From positions 1 to 23,676 of the forward strand of contig JAGBSL010000061.1 of assembly GCA_017631875.1 (NCBI GenBank): a stretch of DNA of 23,676 nt, read 5' to 3'. Position 1 is the first letter of the stretch; each line of letters begins with the position of its first letter. The position numbers and the translations under genes are program-made. Shown in pieces: positions 17,590-23,676 of the stretch. Under the pieces are notes generated by a model. It ran no database searches and had not been told where the DNA came from. It saw only the letters and a list, made by a program, of their open reading frames with translations. This stretch comes from Bacteroidales bacterium. GTDB taxonomy: Bacteria; Bacteroidota; Bacteroidia; Bacteroidales; UBA932.

Positions 17590-17597
17590 CAAATTTA
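17590..17597 (-). promoter_or_regulatory. -7 box for the peptide and large fimbrillin-like gene
   Basis: TAAATTTG on the minus strand fits TAnnTTTG and ends 55 bases before the peptide start codon. The surroundings are very AT-rich. A TTG at 17612-17614 is only 14 bases away, short for a -33 element. The upstream terminator at 17656 supports a fresh start of transcription here. Confidence 0.55.
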
Positions 17598-17655
17598 AGA
17601 AGAAGATTTTTCAATTTTTCGCTTTTTATAGCAAAAGGGCGCTTTTATATTAAAA

Positions 17656-17687
17656 TAAGCGACGATTTTACTAAAAACCGTCGCTTA
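17656..17687 (-). terminator. Intrinsic terminator of the DUF3575-to-fimbrillin operon
   Basis: A 9-bp perfect stem TAAGCGACG / CGTCGCTTA continues, after one mismatch, for four more A-T pairs around a 4-base loop. On the minus strand the tract TTATTTTAATAT follows. It lies about 20 bases past the stop of the 371-residue lipoprotein gene. Confidence 0.8.
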
Positions 17688-17708
17688 GAATATAAATGCC
17701 GCCAACTA

Positions 17709-18824
17709 TTATGAAGCAGGAACAACCACCGGAATATCTTCCTCAAACAGGCCCAATCCACTTATCACATAGCGCACATGAAGGATATAGCTTCCTGCAG
17801 GGACAACATTCTTATTAATGTAGACCAACGTCAGATACGGGAACTCCATGGTTCCGAAATTTCTGTCCATGGATATGATTCGATATGCATCCGCAATCTG
17901 TCCGGATTTTGAAATATATCCCTCAACGCTCTCCACATATTGCTCCATGCCGCTCAGAAGTCCGAGATCAAACCATATATTCGTGCCGGTATGGGCACCT
18001 GACGAATATAGATGCTCGACATGGATATTAGGAGTCAACACAATCCTCACCTCTCCAAGGTCCCTGATGACTCCTGCCTTGGCTTCGAAACTCTTTTCGG
18101 AACTGTTGGTCAACATGACTCCGGAAGCATCCCTGACGGTCAGGCTGAAATCCCTAATCTCCCCCGGACTTACAACAAAGTAATATGTCTTTCCGCCCTT
18201 GAGATCACCTTTCAGCGTCACGGAATTGCCGGCAGGTGCACCATCGGCAACACCAAGAAGGCGTCCCTCGGCCTTAGAGTACACCAGAGTGCCGGCCAGA
18301 GGACGATTGCCGGCTGTGAACGTCGCCTCAACTATACTTGTAAACATCGAAGGTATAGTGAATTTCAGCAGCGCACATGTATTCCTGAACATCAAGCCTT
18401 CAGCCTTTACGGCATCTACTGTCTTGACGCCATGCGCAACCGATATATTCAGATCCTCAGCAAAAGTACCCTCCTCAGCAGTCTGCACCGACGGAAGATT
18501 CAGAAGAATATTGCCCTGATCCGCAGAGACTGCGCTGGAATATGGATACACCGCATAGAAATCCGTTGTCCTGGCCACAACCTTACCTTCAAACACAGCA
18601 CTGAAATTTTCGACAGACACTGCGTCGAACTGATTCCGGTAATGCAGGTCGTCGAAGACAGCGATCTGATCGCCATCAGTCCACCTGACTGCGGTACCGT
18701 CAAGCACAGTCTTCGTCTGTCCCCCTGTCGTGATGGACAGAGGAGCGAACGCCGGCGGGACGGTCTCATGAGTACATGAGGACAGCGCCAGGGCCATTGC
18801 TATTATTATTCCTGATCTTTTCAT
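17709..18824 (-). CDS. Fimbrillin-like lipoprotein, shorter paralogue
   Basis: The 371 residues have a signal peptide ending LALSSC with lipid-anchored Cys17. The body shows the same pattern as the larger protein at 15451: TKTVLDGTAVRWTDGDQIAV, FYAVYPYS, GTFAEDLNISVAHGVK, FRNTCALLKFTIP, TYYFVVSPGE. A final segment, LLSGMEQYVESVEGYISKSG to VPAGSYILHVRYVISG, aligns with residues of about 295-375 of the paralogue. It stops where the paralogue continues, so it looks like a complete shorter version, not a broken one: the stop is clean and a terminator follows. It starts 20 bases after the collagen-like gene and is the last gene of that operon. Role by family: structural or anchoring subunit of type V-like pili, or an adhesin. 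Confidence 0.82.
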   Translation of the reverse strand: MKRSGIIIAMALALSSCTHETVPPAFAPLSITTGGQTKTVLDGTAVRWTDGDQIAVFDDLHYRNQFDAVSVENFSAVFEGKVVARTTDFYAVYPYSSAVSADQGNILLNLPSVQTAEEGTFAEDLNISVAHGVKTVDAVKAEGLMFRNTCALLKFTIPSMFTSIVEATFTAGNRPLAGTLVYSKAEGRLLGVADGAPAGNSVTLKGDLKGGKTYYFVVSPGEIRDFSLTVRDASGVMLTNSSEKSFEAKAGVIRDLGEVRIVLTPNIHVEHLYSSGAHTGTNIWFDLGLLSGMEQYVESVEGYISKSGQIADAYRIISMDRNFGTMEFPYLTLVYINKNVVPAGSYILHVRYVISGLGLFEEDIPVVVPAS

Positions 18825-18844
18825 AGCTTAAAATTCAGAAAAGA

Positions 18845-20755
18845 CTACCAGATGTCGCTTGAGCTTCCGGAATCATTGGTAAAGCCGTCATGATCCGCAC
18901 CTACCGAAACAGGGGGCTGAAGAAATGCGACAGTCTCCATCATGGTCGACGTTCCCTGAGACACCAGAACCACTACCTCGGTCTCTACGTAGACCTGCGG
19001 CGCAACGATCCTTATGCTACCTGTCTTGTCATCCTTTCTGGAAATGATCGCAATCCAGCCATTCGAAGCCAGGACTGCCACCTTCAGCTCTCCCGAGCCC
19101 TGAGCTTCATACGTAATCGTACGTTCAGCACCCGGCTGGAAGGCCATCGGTCCGGCAAGTTCGTTTGAATCCTCATCGTAGAACCTGATGCTCATCTCCT
19201 TGTACTTAGGAAGCTGAATAACGGTTCCGTCTGCCAATGTCAGGATCACATAGTCCGGATCCGAAGCATCGACACCCTGGAAGAACGAATCACCGTCCTT
19301 GCCAGTCTCGCCCTGTGGACCCTGTGGGCCTTCGGGGCCTTGTGAACCTTCAGGGCCTTGTGGGCCCTGAGCTCCCTGAGGACCTTCATTACCGGTTGCC
19401 TGACCTATTTCAATCCAGCTTGCACCATTGTCGTATGAAACATACCACTTGCCGGCCTCTATCTTCAGCTGCGGCGTAACCGCATCCTTTCCATCGGCTC
19501 CATCAGAGCCATTAGAACCGTCAGAGCCATTCTGGCCGTCAGTTCCGACTGCCTTGATCTTATTGCCGGCCTCATCTTCGAGCCACTTGCCACCTACAGT
19601 CCAATAGTAGATGCCGTCTGTATGCATGGCAACACCTATTACCGGAGTGTGACCATCAGCTCCGTCCTTACCGTCTTCGCCGTCGGCGCCATCCTGACCT
19701 GGAGCACCGTCCTGGCCCGGAGCGCCGTCCACGCCATCCTTTCCATCCTGGCCGTGATAAATTTCCACATCGCCGCTTTTGCTGAAACTGATCGTATATC
19801 CGATGATCTTTCCTTCTTCATAAATTGGAGTCACCCCGGTTACATAATCATTGTCCTGAAGGGCATTTACTATGGTCCGGAGCGCCTCTATATTGGAATT
19901 CACCTGAGTCTGGAGGGCCTCGAAAGCATACCATGTAGGCAGTTTGATCTGCGTTCCGTCTGTCAGGGTAATGATGATGTAAGACGGATCAGATGTACAG
20001 TCTACATCCTGGAAAAACGAATCTCCCTTGTCGCCTTTGTCTCCTTTATCTCCCTGTGGACCCTGTTCTCCCTGCGGACCCTGAGGACCAGTCTCGCCCT
20101 TGTCTCCGGTTGCCTGACCAAGACAGTCCCATGTCCGGCCACCATCTACCGATATGTACCACTTACCATCCTCGATATTCAGCTGTGGAACAACCGCATC
20201 CTCGCCCGGTTCGCCCTGAGGGCCTTGTGGACCGGTCTCTCCTTGTGGGCCCTGTGGACCTGTCTCTCCCTGTGGGCCCTGTGGACCTACAGCACCATCC
20301 ACACCAACTGCCTTTATCTTGTTGCCGTCCCCGTCAGTGAGCCACTCTCCGTCGAGAGTCCAGTAATAGATTCCATCAGAATCCTTCTTCACACCGATCT
20401 GCGGTGTGTAGCCGTCCTTTCCGTCTGCGCCGTCGGCACCATCCGCACCGTCAGCACCGTCCTTGCCATGATAGACAGTGATGGTTCCGCTCTTGTCAAA
20501 AGTGATCCTATAGCCTACTTCCTTACCGTTCTCAACAACCGGCACAACCCCTGTGACATAATCCTTTGCCTGAAGTGCAAGAATCATGGTCTGCAGCGCC
20601 TCGATATTGGCGTTGGTCTGGTCACAGAACGCATCCAGGCGCTCATTGATTTCGTCGATCTCCTTATGGATCTGCGCAAGCTCATCCCTATAGATATTCT
20701 CGCAGCCCACCAGCAGCAGACCTCCCAGGAGGATAATGTTAAAAATCTTCTTCAT
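18845..20755 (-). CDS. Collagen-like lipoprotein with two tandem DUF4988-type modules and an H-x-G-F...D-I-W tail
   Basis: The 636 residues begin with a lipoprotein signal (LLLVGC, Cys18). A coiled-coil-like helix follows (about 23-62). Two repeated modules span roughly 46-275 and 280-517. Each holds NIEALQT or NIEALRT, the DYVTGV turn, a SGxxxxYHG strand, two DGIYYWT/GKWY strands and an ending TDGTQIKLP or ADGTVIQLP. Gly-X-Y tracts interrupt both modules: about 97-115, 151-186, 217-246, 335-368, 404-424 and 455-489, rich in GPQGPQGET and GADGAD. This arrangement fits the DUF4988/PL29 N-terminal type plus collagen repeats. A BACON-like beta domain (about 519-613) precedes the tail at 619-636. 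Probably an extended stalk-like surface protein. It lies eight bases after the OmpA-like gene and 20 before a fimbrillin-like gene. Confidence 0.85.
   Translation of the reverse strand: MKKIFNIILLGGLLLVGCENIYRDELAQIHKEIDEINERLDAFCDQTNANIEALQTMILALQAKDYVTGVVPVVENGKEVGYRITFDKSGTITVYHGKDGADGADGADGADGKDGYTPQIGVKKDSDGIYYWTLDGEWLTDGDGNKIKAVGVDGAVGPQGPQGETGPQGPQGETGPQGPQGEPGEDAVVPQLNIEDGKWYISVDGGRTWDCLGQATGDKGETGPQGPQGEQGPQGDKGDKGDKGDSFFQDVDCTSDPSYIIITLTDGTQIKLPTWYAFEALQTQVNSNIEALRTIVNALQDNDYVTGVTPIYEEGKIIGYTISFSKSGDVEIYHGQDGKDGVDGAPGQDGAPGQDGADGEDGKDGADGHTPVIGVAMHTDGIYYWTVGGKWLEDEAGNKIKAVGTDGQNGSDGSNGSDGADGKDAVTPQLKIEAGKWYVSYDNGASWIEIGQATGNEGPQGAQGPQGPEGSQGPEGPQGPQGETGKDGDSFFQGVDASDPDYVILTLADGTVIQLPKYKEMSIRFYDEDSNELAGPMAFQPGAERTITYEAQGSGELKVAVLASNGWIAIISRKDDKTGSIRIVAPQVYVETEVVVLVSQGTSTMMETVAFLQPPVSVGADHDGFTNDSGSSSDIW
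19205..20620 (-). repeat. Tandem protein-level duplication inside the collagen-like gene
   Basis: The segments 19931-20620 and 19205-19918 encode the two matching modules of about 230-240 residues described for the host gene. They have diverged in sequence but keep the same order of motifs and the three Gly-X-Y tracts each, which differ in length and composition between the copies. Confidence 0.8.
20229..20282 (-). repeat. 27-bp tandem repeat in a Gly-X-Y tract
   Basis: Two adjacent 27-base units (20229-20255 and 20256-20282), alike except for two bases, encode a nine-residue unit made of GPQ, GPQ and GET triplets. Units of this type change number easily by slippage without shifting the frame. 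Confidence 0.75.
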
Positions 20756-20763
20756 AAAAATGG

Positions 20764-22752
20764 TTAATATTCGTCAATATATTCTTCCTGATTCAGCCCA
20801 TACATCTTTATCAGTACGGATATCTCAGGGTCCAGGTTCCCTCTATACACATACGACGGATTCTGCTTGCAAGAACGCACATAGCACTCCACCGCCTTAT
20901 CCAATTCGCCTTCGCGGGAATAGAGAATCGCCATCAGATAATTCACCTCAGCCGTCTTCTCCATCTTCGAAATGATCTTCATGGCATTCCTGTTCCTGTC
21001 CATTCCCATATACGCAACTGCCGTATTGAAATCCTCATAGGGCCTGAGCAACGCAAGAGCCGCCTCATAATCCATATCCCTAAGAGCCTGAACTCCACGC
21101 ATATACGTACTATCAAGCACAGTAGTATGAACTGTATCCTTGACCATGCCTTTCCTGTGCAGATAGAAATTGAACTTCACGGTACGCAGCTGAGGGTAAA
21201 GAGCATCCCTCATATACTTATAGTAATCATCCGAACGCATCCTGCCCTCACGCGCATCAGGATCCTTGGTCTTGAAACGCTTGAAGAAGAGTTCCTTCTG
21301 ATCCACATTCATGACGACATCATCCTCGACAAGAGCATGCAGGTCATCCCAATTTTCCGGAATACACCTTGGAGTAAAACGGATCACATCAACCTTCCTT
21401 GTCTGCTCCATGACCGTACCTTCAAGGTTCATGGAAACACCTGCCGCCTCAACTAAAGAATCGGCATAATGACGCATATACGATTCAAAATATCGGGAAA
21501 CCGACTCCGAACGTCTCTGGGCAAGCCTTCCGTTGAATTCATAACTACCCTCAGGAGAAGCAGTCGCACTGACGACGATCGAGTCCAGGTCAAAGATCTC
21601 ATTTTCAAGCAATGATGCCAGAGTCGCCTCGATACGTCTGATTCCTGCAGCATTGTCACCGAGCTCGGGACGTACATCCGCCTTACCAACCTCAAAGTCA
21701 ATACGACATTCGGTGTTGGCTGAGGCTCTTCGCTCCACCACTCTGGTCAGATAGCGCTCGGTATTATCCACAAACGCCGCAATGGAGCTGATATAGAAGG
21801 CCAGAGGTTCACTGCGCGGCACCTCATACAGCCTTACGTCCTGCTCATAAATCTCACCAGACAAGACAATATCTGCCCTGCGGAGTTTCGGACGTGCATT
21901 GATCGTCTGTACATAGTTATAGATGAAATCTCCCTCACTGGTCACCATGACCGTATCCAGACGGACACCTTCAGTTACAATCGGAGACTTCACATAGCGC
22001 GCATACATCTTGTCCTTACGGGCTTTGCGGCGCTCGTTCATATTCTTTGCGAACTTATTGGTATAATGGTCGATGGCCTGCTGTTCGCTGACGCCGTATG
22101 CACTGAGGAATTCCTCATCACTGACATAAGTAGAATCGGTCTTGAACGCATACAATGCAGGTATGTTCCTCTTGAGGAATATCTCCAGTTGGCGGACGTT
22201 GATGAATGCGGTGGAATCTTCCACGATTCTAGAGAGGAACCTATCATACTGTTCGTATCCCCTCAACTGAGCCTTTCTGTATGCCGCACCTGTGATTATG
22301 ACAGGCTCAAGCCGTATACTGTCTTCAAGGACATACATGTCGGGATAGAACCTGAGCTGCCAGCGGCTGTCGCGCATTGAAGCCGGGACGATAACCTGAA
22401 ACGCCAAGTCTACTTTTCCCTTTCTTTCAGCAATGTTTCTGAAACGCGCAGTGACCATTGCTGCATCAAGCACGTCCGCAGCCACCATCTCTCCCGTCTC
22501 ATCATCCCTGACGGCCTTCATTATTATGATTTCAGTACCGTCATCATCCTTGAACTTGAGCGTATCACGAGATACCTTCTCATTCTTTATCTCAGGCACA
22601 AAACTCTCCTGTCTGCCAAGACTGAGCTGAGCCGAAGGAGCTTCACCTTTGCGTAGCTGGACAAGCTTCTTCTGGGTCGAACATGAGTAAGGAACTAATG
22701 AAAGCAGTATTAAGGCTGGTATATATAATAATGGTCTTAAAGTTTTCTTCAT
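20764..22752 (-). CDS. OmpA-like lipoprotein with C-terminal TPR region
   Basis: The 662 residues begin with a signal peptide and likely lipid-anchored Cys24 (PYSC). The N-terminal 300 residues are beta-rich and unassigned, with YEQYDRFLSRIVEDSTAFIN as a landmark. An OmpA-type peptidoglycan-binding-like region covers about 350-430: CRIDFEVGKADVRPELGDN, then SATASPEGSYEFNGRLAQRRSESVSRY. From about 555 there are TPR-like helices (YMRGVQALRDMDYEAALALL, VNYLMAILYSREGELDKAVE). Such OmpA-like proteins next to a DUF3575 protein are typical of fimbrial or surface-structure loci in Bacteroidales, where they probably link the assembly to the wall. It starts three bases after the DUF3575 gene and precedes the collagen-like gene by eight bases. 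The exact function is inferred. Confidence 0.82.
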   Translation of the reverse strand: MKKTLRPLLYIPALILLSLVPYSCSTQKKLVQLRKGEAPSAQLSLGRQESFVPEIKNEKVSRDTLKFKDDDGTEIIIMKAVRDDETGEMVAADVLDAAMVTARFRNIAERKGKVDLAFQVIVPASMRDSRWQLRFYPDMYVLEDSIRLEPVIITGAAYRKAQLRGYEQYDRFLSRIVEDSTAFINVRQLEIFLKRNIPALYAFKTDSTYVSDEEFLSAYGVSEQQAIDHYTNKFAKNMNERRKARKDKMYARYVKSPIVTEGVRLDTVMVTSEGDFIYNYVQTINARPKLRRADIVLSGEIYEQDVRLYEVPRSEPLAFYISSIAAFVDNTERYLTRVVERRASANTECRIDFEVGKADVRPELGDNAAGIRRIEATLASLLENEIFDLDSIVVSATASPEGSYEFNGRLAQRRSESVSRYFESYMRHYADSLVEAAGVSMNLEGTVMEQTRKVDVIRFTPRCIPENWDDLHALVEDDVVMNVDQKELFFKRFKTKDPDAREGRMRSDDYYKYMRDALYPQLRTVKFNFYLHRKGMVKDTVHTTVLDSTYMRGVQALRDMDYEAALALLRPYEDFNTAVAYMGMDRNRNAMKIISKMEKTAEVNYLMAILYSREGELDKAVECYVRSCKQNPSYVYRGNLDPEISVLIKMYGLNQEEYIDEY

Positions 22753-22755
22753 GGA

Positions 22756-23337
22756 TTAAAAGACATACATCACCGATACGGAGATGTCATTGAGTGCAAC
22801 AAAATTCCCTGGACCGCTACGGCGCACCTGCATACAGTCTGGACAGCAGTACAAAGTGTGCTCAAACCTTCGGCCGCCCCATACTCCGGCACCGAATTCC
22901 AGATTGACCCTCTCATGTAACATGAGCGTGTATCCGAATGACAATCCGGCACCTATGGCCTTACCTGTATCAAGAGCATGTCTCCACACACCTGTCTCAG
23001 AATATCCGGTATATTGAGCCTGAGCGCCTACCCACCAGCCGGAATAAACGTACCACGGCCAATATCTGAAGCCCGCATAAGCTGTAGTCTGCTTATTATA
23101 CAGATCCAGATCCGACTCACGTGTCTTGAAGCTCCATGGATTAAACTTAGCACCTGCCTGAAGCGAAAAATGACGATGCAAACTCACACCGGCCTCAAAA
23201 TTTGCCGTGCCAAGATATGCCCAGTCGACCAGATCGGTAGACAGGGCCACACTCGTCTTCCGCTCCTGGGCTGTCATCTGAAATGTGCAGGTGATGACAG
23301 ACAGCAGCAGGATAATGGTTAAAAATCTTTTATTCAT
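22756..23337 (-). CDS. DUF3575-like outer-membrane protein
   Basis: Starts at ATG 23337 (MNKRFLTIILLLSVITC), giving 193 residues; a TTG four codons upstream is rejected. The signal peptide ends near MTAQE. The rest alternates amphipathic strands of an outer-membrane barrel (VALSTDLVDWAYLGTANFEAGVSL, FRYWPWYVYSGWWVGAQAQY, AIGAGLSFGYTLML, EFGAGVWGGRRFE) and ends VSVMYVF with a terminal Phe, the usual barrel signal. The CCPDC cluster before the last strand is a known family trait. It is the first gene of the surface operon, 28 bases past the TPR-like gene and just beyond its terminator, so its promoter should lie within that gene, though I see no good match there. DUF3575 proteins accompany fimbrial loci. 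Confidence 0.82.
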   Translation of the reverse strand: MNKRFLTIILLLSVITCTFQMTAQERKTSVALSTDLVDWAYLGTANFEAGVSLHRHFSLQAGAKFNPWSFKTRESDLDLYNKQTTAYAGFRYWPWYVYSGWWVGAQAQYTGYSETGVWRHALDTGKAIGAGLSFGYTLMLHERVNLEFGAGVWGGRRFEHTLYCCPDCMQVRRSGPGNFVALNDISVSVMYVF

Positions 23338-23355
23338 CTTTTCGGTCAAAAAAGT

Positions 23356-23390
23356 AAATATCGACCTATGGATTCATCAGGTCGACATTT
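23356..23390 (-). terminator. Intrinsic terminator over the stop codon of the TPR-like gene
   Basis: The arms AAATATCGACCT (23356-23367) and AGGTCGACATTT (23379-23390) pair with one mismatch over 12 bp around an 11-base loop. On the minus strand ATTTACTTTTTT follows. The structure includes the TAG stop (23366-23368). It should end the Rnf transcript just before the DUF3575 gene. Confidence 0.75.
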
Positions 23391-23560
23391 ACAAAGCCAT
23401 TTATCTCCTGCATCAACTCAACGGATGCTAGGGATTTGCGTTTTATCGCATCTGAGGCATCAGGGGCATCAGCTGCCGCCCGGTAAAAATTTATGGCTTC
23501 ACCGAAGCGGCAGTTGCGCCTTAATTCTTCTGCCTTGTCAAGTAATTCCTGTGCTGTCAT
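23366..23560 (-). CDS. Small TPR-like protein downstream of rnfA
   Basis: The 64 residues form two helices of a TPR-like hairpin, QELLDKAEELRRNCRFGEAI and NFYRAAADAPDASDAIKRKS, followed by a third helix. The pattern (A/G at small positions, Y/F at aromatic ones) fits one TPR unit. No signal peptide is visible, so it is cytosolic. The start codon overlaps the rnfA stop by one base (TAATG), which implies translational coupling to the Rnf operon. It may help assembly or partner binding for the Rnf complex, but this is an inference from position only. Confidence 0.75.
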   Translation of the reverse strand: MTAQELLDKAEELRRNCRFGEAINFYRAAADAPDASDAIKRKSLASVELMQEINGFVNVDLMNP

Positions 23561-23676
23561 TATACGAGTCCTGAGAAGCCCATGAATGCCATAGCGAGAA
23601 TACCTGCGGTAACAAGAGCGATAGGAATGCCCTTGAATGCCTTAGGCACATCGTTGAGCGAGAGCTGCTCGCGCAG
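23560..23676 (-). CDS. rnfA: Electron transport complex subunit A (RnfA/RsxA), C-terminal end only
   Basis: The last 38 residues, [20 protein letters not shown] followed by [18 protein letters not shown], match the RnfA/RsxA C-terminus, where E. coli RsxA reads ADVPAPFRGNAIALITAG and then AFMGFSGL. The last part is the final membrane helix. RnfA is a subunit of the ion-pumping ferredoxin:NAD oxidoreductase in the inner membrane. NqrE of the related Na+-NQR complex has a similar end, so that alternative is not fully excluded. The rest of the gene is beyond the right edge. Confidence 0.85.
   Translation of the reverse strand: MREQLSLNDVPKAFKGIPIALVTAGILAMAFMGFSGLV

Noticed and set aside
18012..18779. 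255-residue open frame on the plus strand
   Set aside because: It is antisense to the shorter fimbrillin-like gene, which has a signal peptide, a paralogue and operon position. The plus frame has none of these.
19622..20767. 381-residue open frame on the plus strand
   Set aside because: It is antisense to the collagen-like gene; repetitive Gly-X-Y coding DNA leaves long open frames on the other strand. No domain or start context is seen.

Overview
The window is a 23.7 kb chromosomal piece of a Bacteroidales-type bacterium (phylum Bacteroidota). The evidence is a SusC/RagA-type outer-membrane protein, fimbrillin-like, DUF3575 and DUF4988-type lipoproteins, promoters of the Bacteroides form (TAnnTTTG at -7), weak or absent Shine-Dalgarno sequences, a Bacteroidota-form PurM of 389 residues and an Rnf subunit. 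Genus cannot be fixed from the sequence. All confident genes but one lie on the minus strand, so transcription runs from high to low coordinates.

Region 1 (1-14840) is de novo purine and one-carbon metabolism in two blocks. The upstream block is purE-purL-purF, with a promoter near 14833 and a leader carrying a 42-bp duplication. It ends at a perfect 16-bp-stem bidirectional terminator (8909-8943). The downstream block is a BASS-type transporter, then purM (with its own promoter), purH and purD, a sialate O-acetylesterase-like lipase/esterase, folD, and the start of a SusC-like receptor that runs off the left edge. Together these genes supply PRPP amination (PurF), FGAR to FGAM to AIR (PurL, PurM), N5-CAIR to CAIR (PurE), GAR synthesis (PurD), the last two steps to IMP (PurH), and 10-formyl-THF for the formyl transfers (FolD). 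The only confident plus-strand gene is an ORF6N-domain gene between the blocks that lacks an ordinary start codon.

Region 2 (14841-15450) has no credible gene. It carries three copies of a 32-bp palindromic repeat and a terminator for the next region.

Region 3 (15451-23337) looks like a surface-appendage or cell-surface adhesin locus: DUF3575-like outer-membrane protein, OmpA-like/TPR lipoprotein, collagen-like lipoprotein with a duplicated module, and a fimbrillin-like lipoprotein, followed by a terminator. A second unit with its own promoter encodes a 59-residue peptide and a larger fimbrillin-like lipoprotein. The 59-residue peptide is reported here from direct reading. Its C-terminus matches the extreme C-terminus of the collagen-like lipoprotein (pattern H-x-G-F-x-x-D-x-G-x3-D-[IL]-W-end). 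Each tail-bearing gene sits directly in front of a fimbrillin-like gene. This is the best candidate in the window for an undescribed system.

Region 4 (23356-23676) is the end of an Rnf operon: the rnfA C-terminus, overlapped by a 64-residue TPR-like gene, with a terminator over its stop codon.
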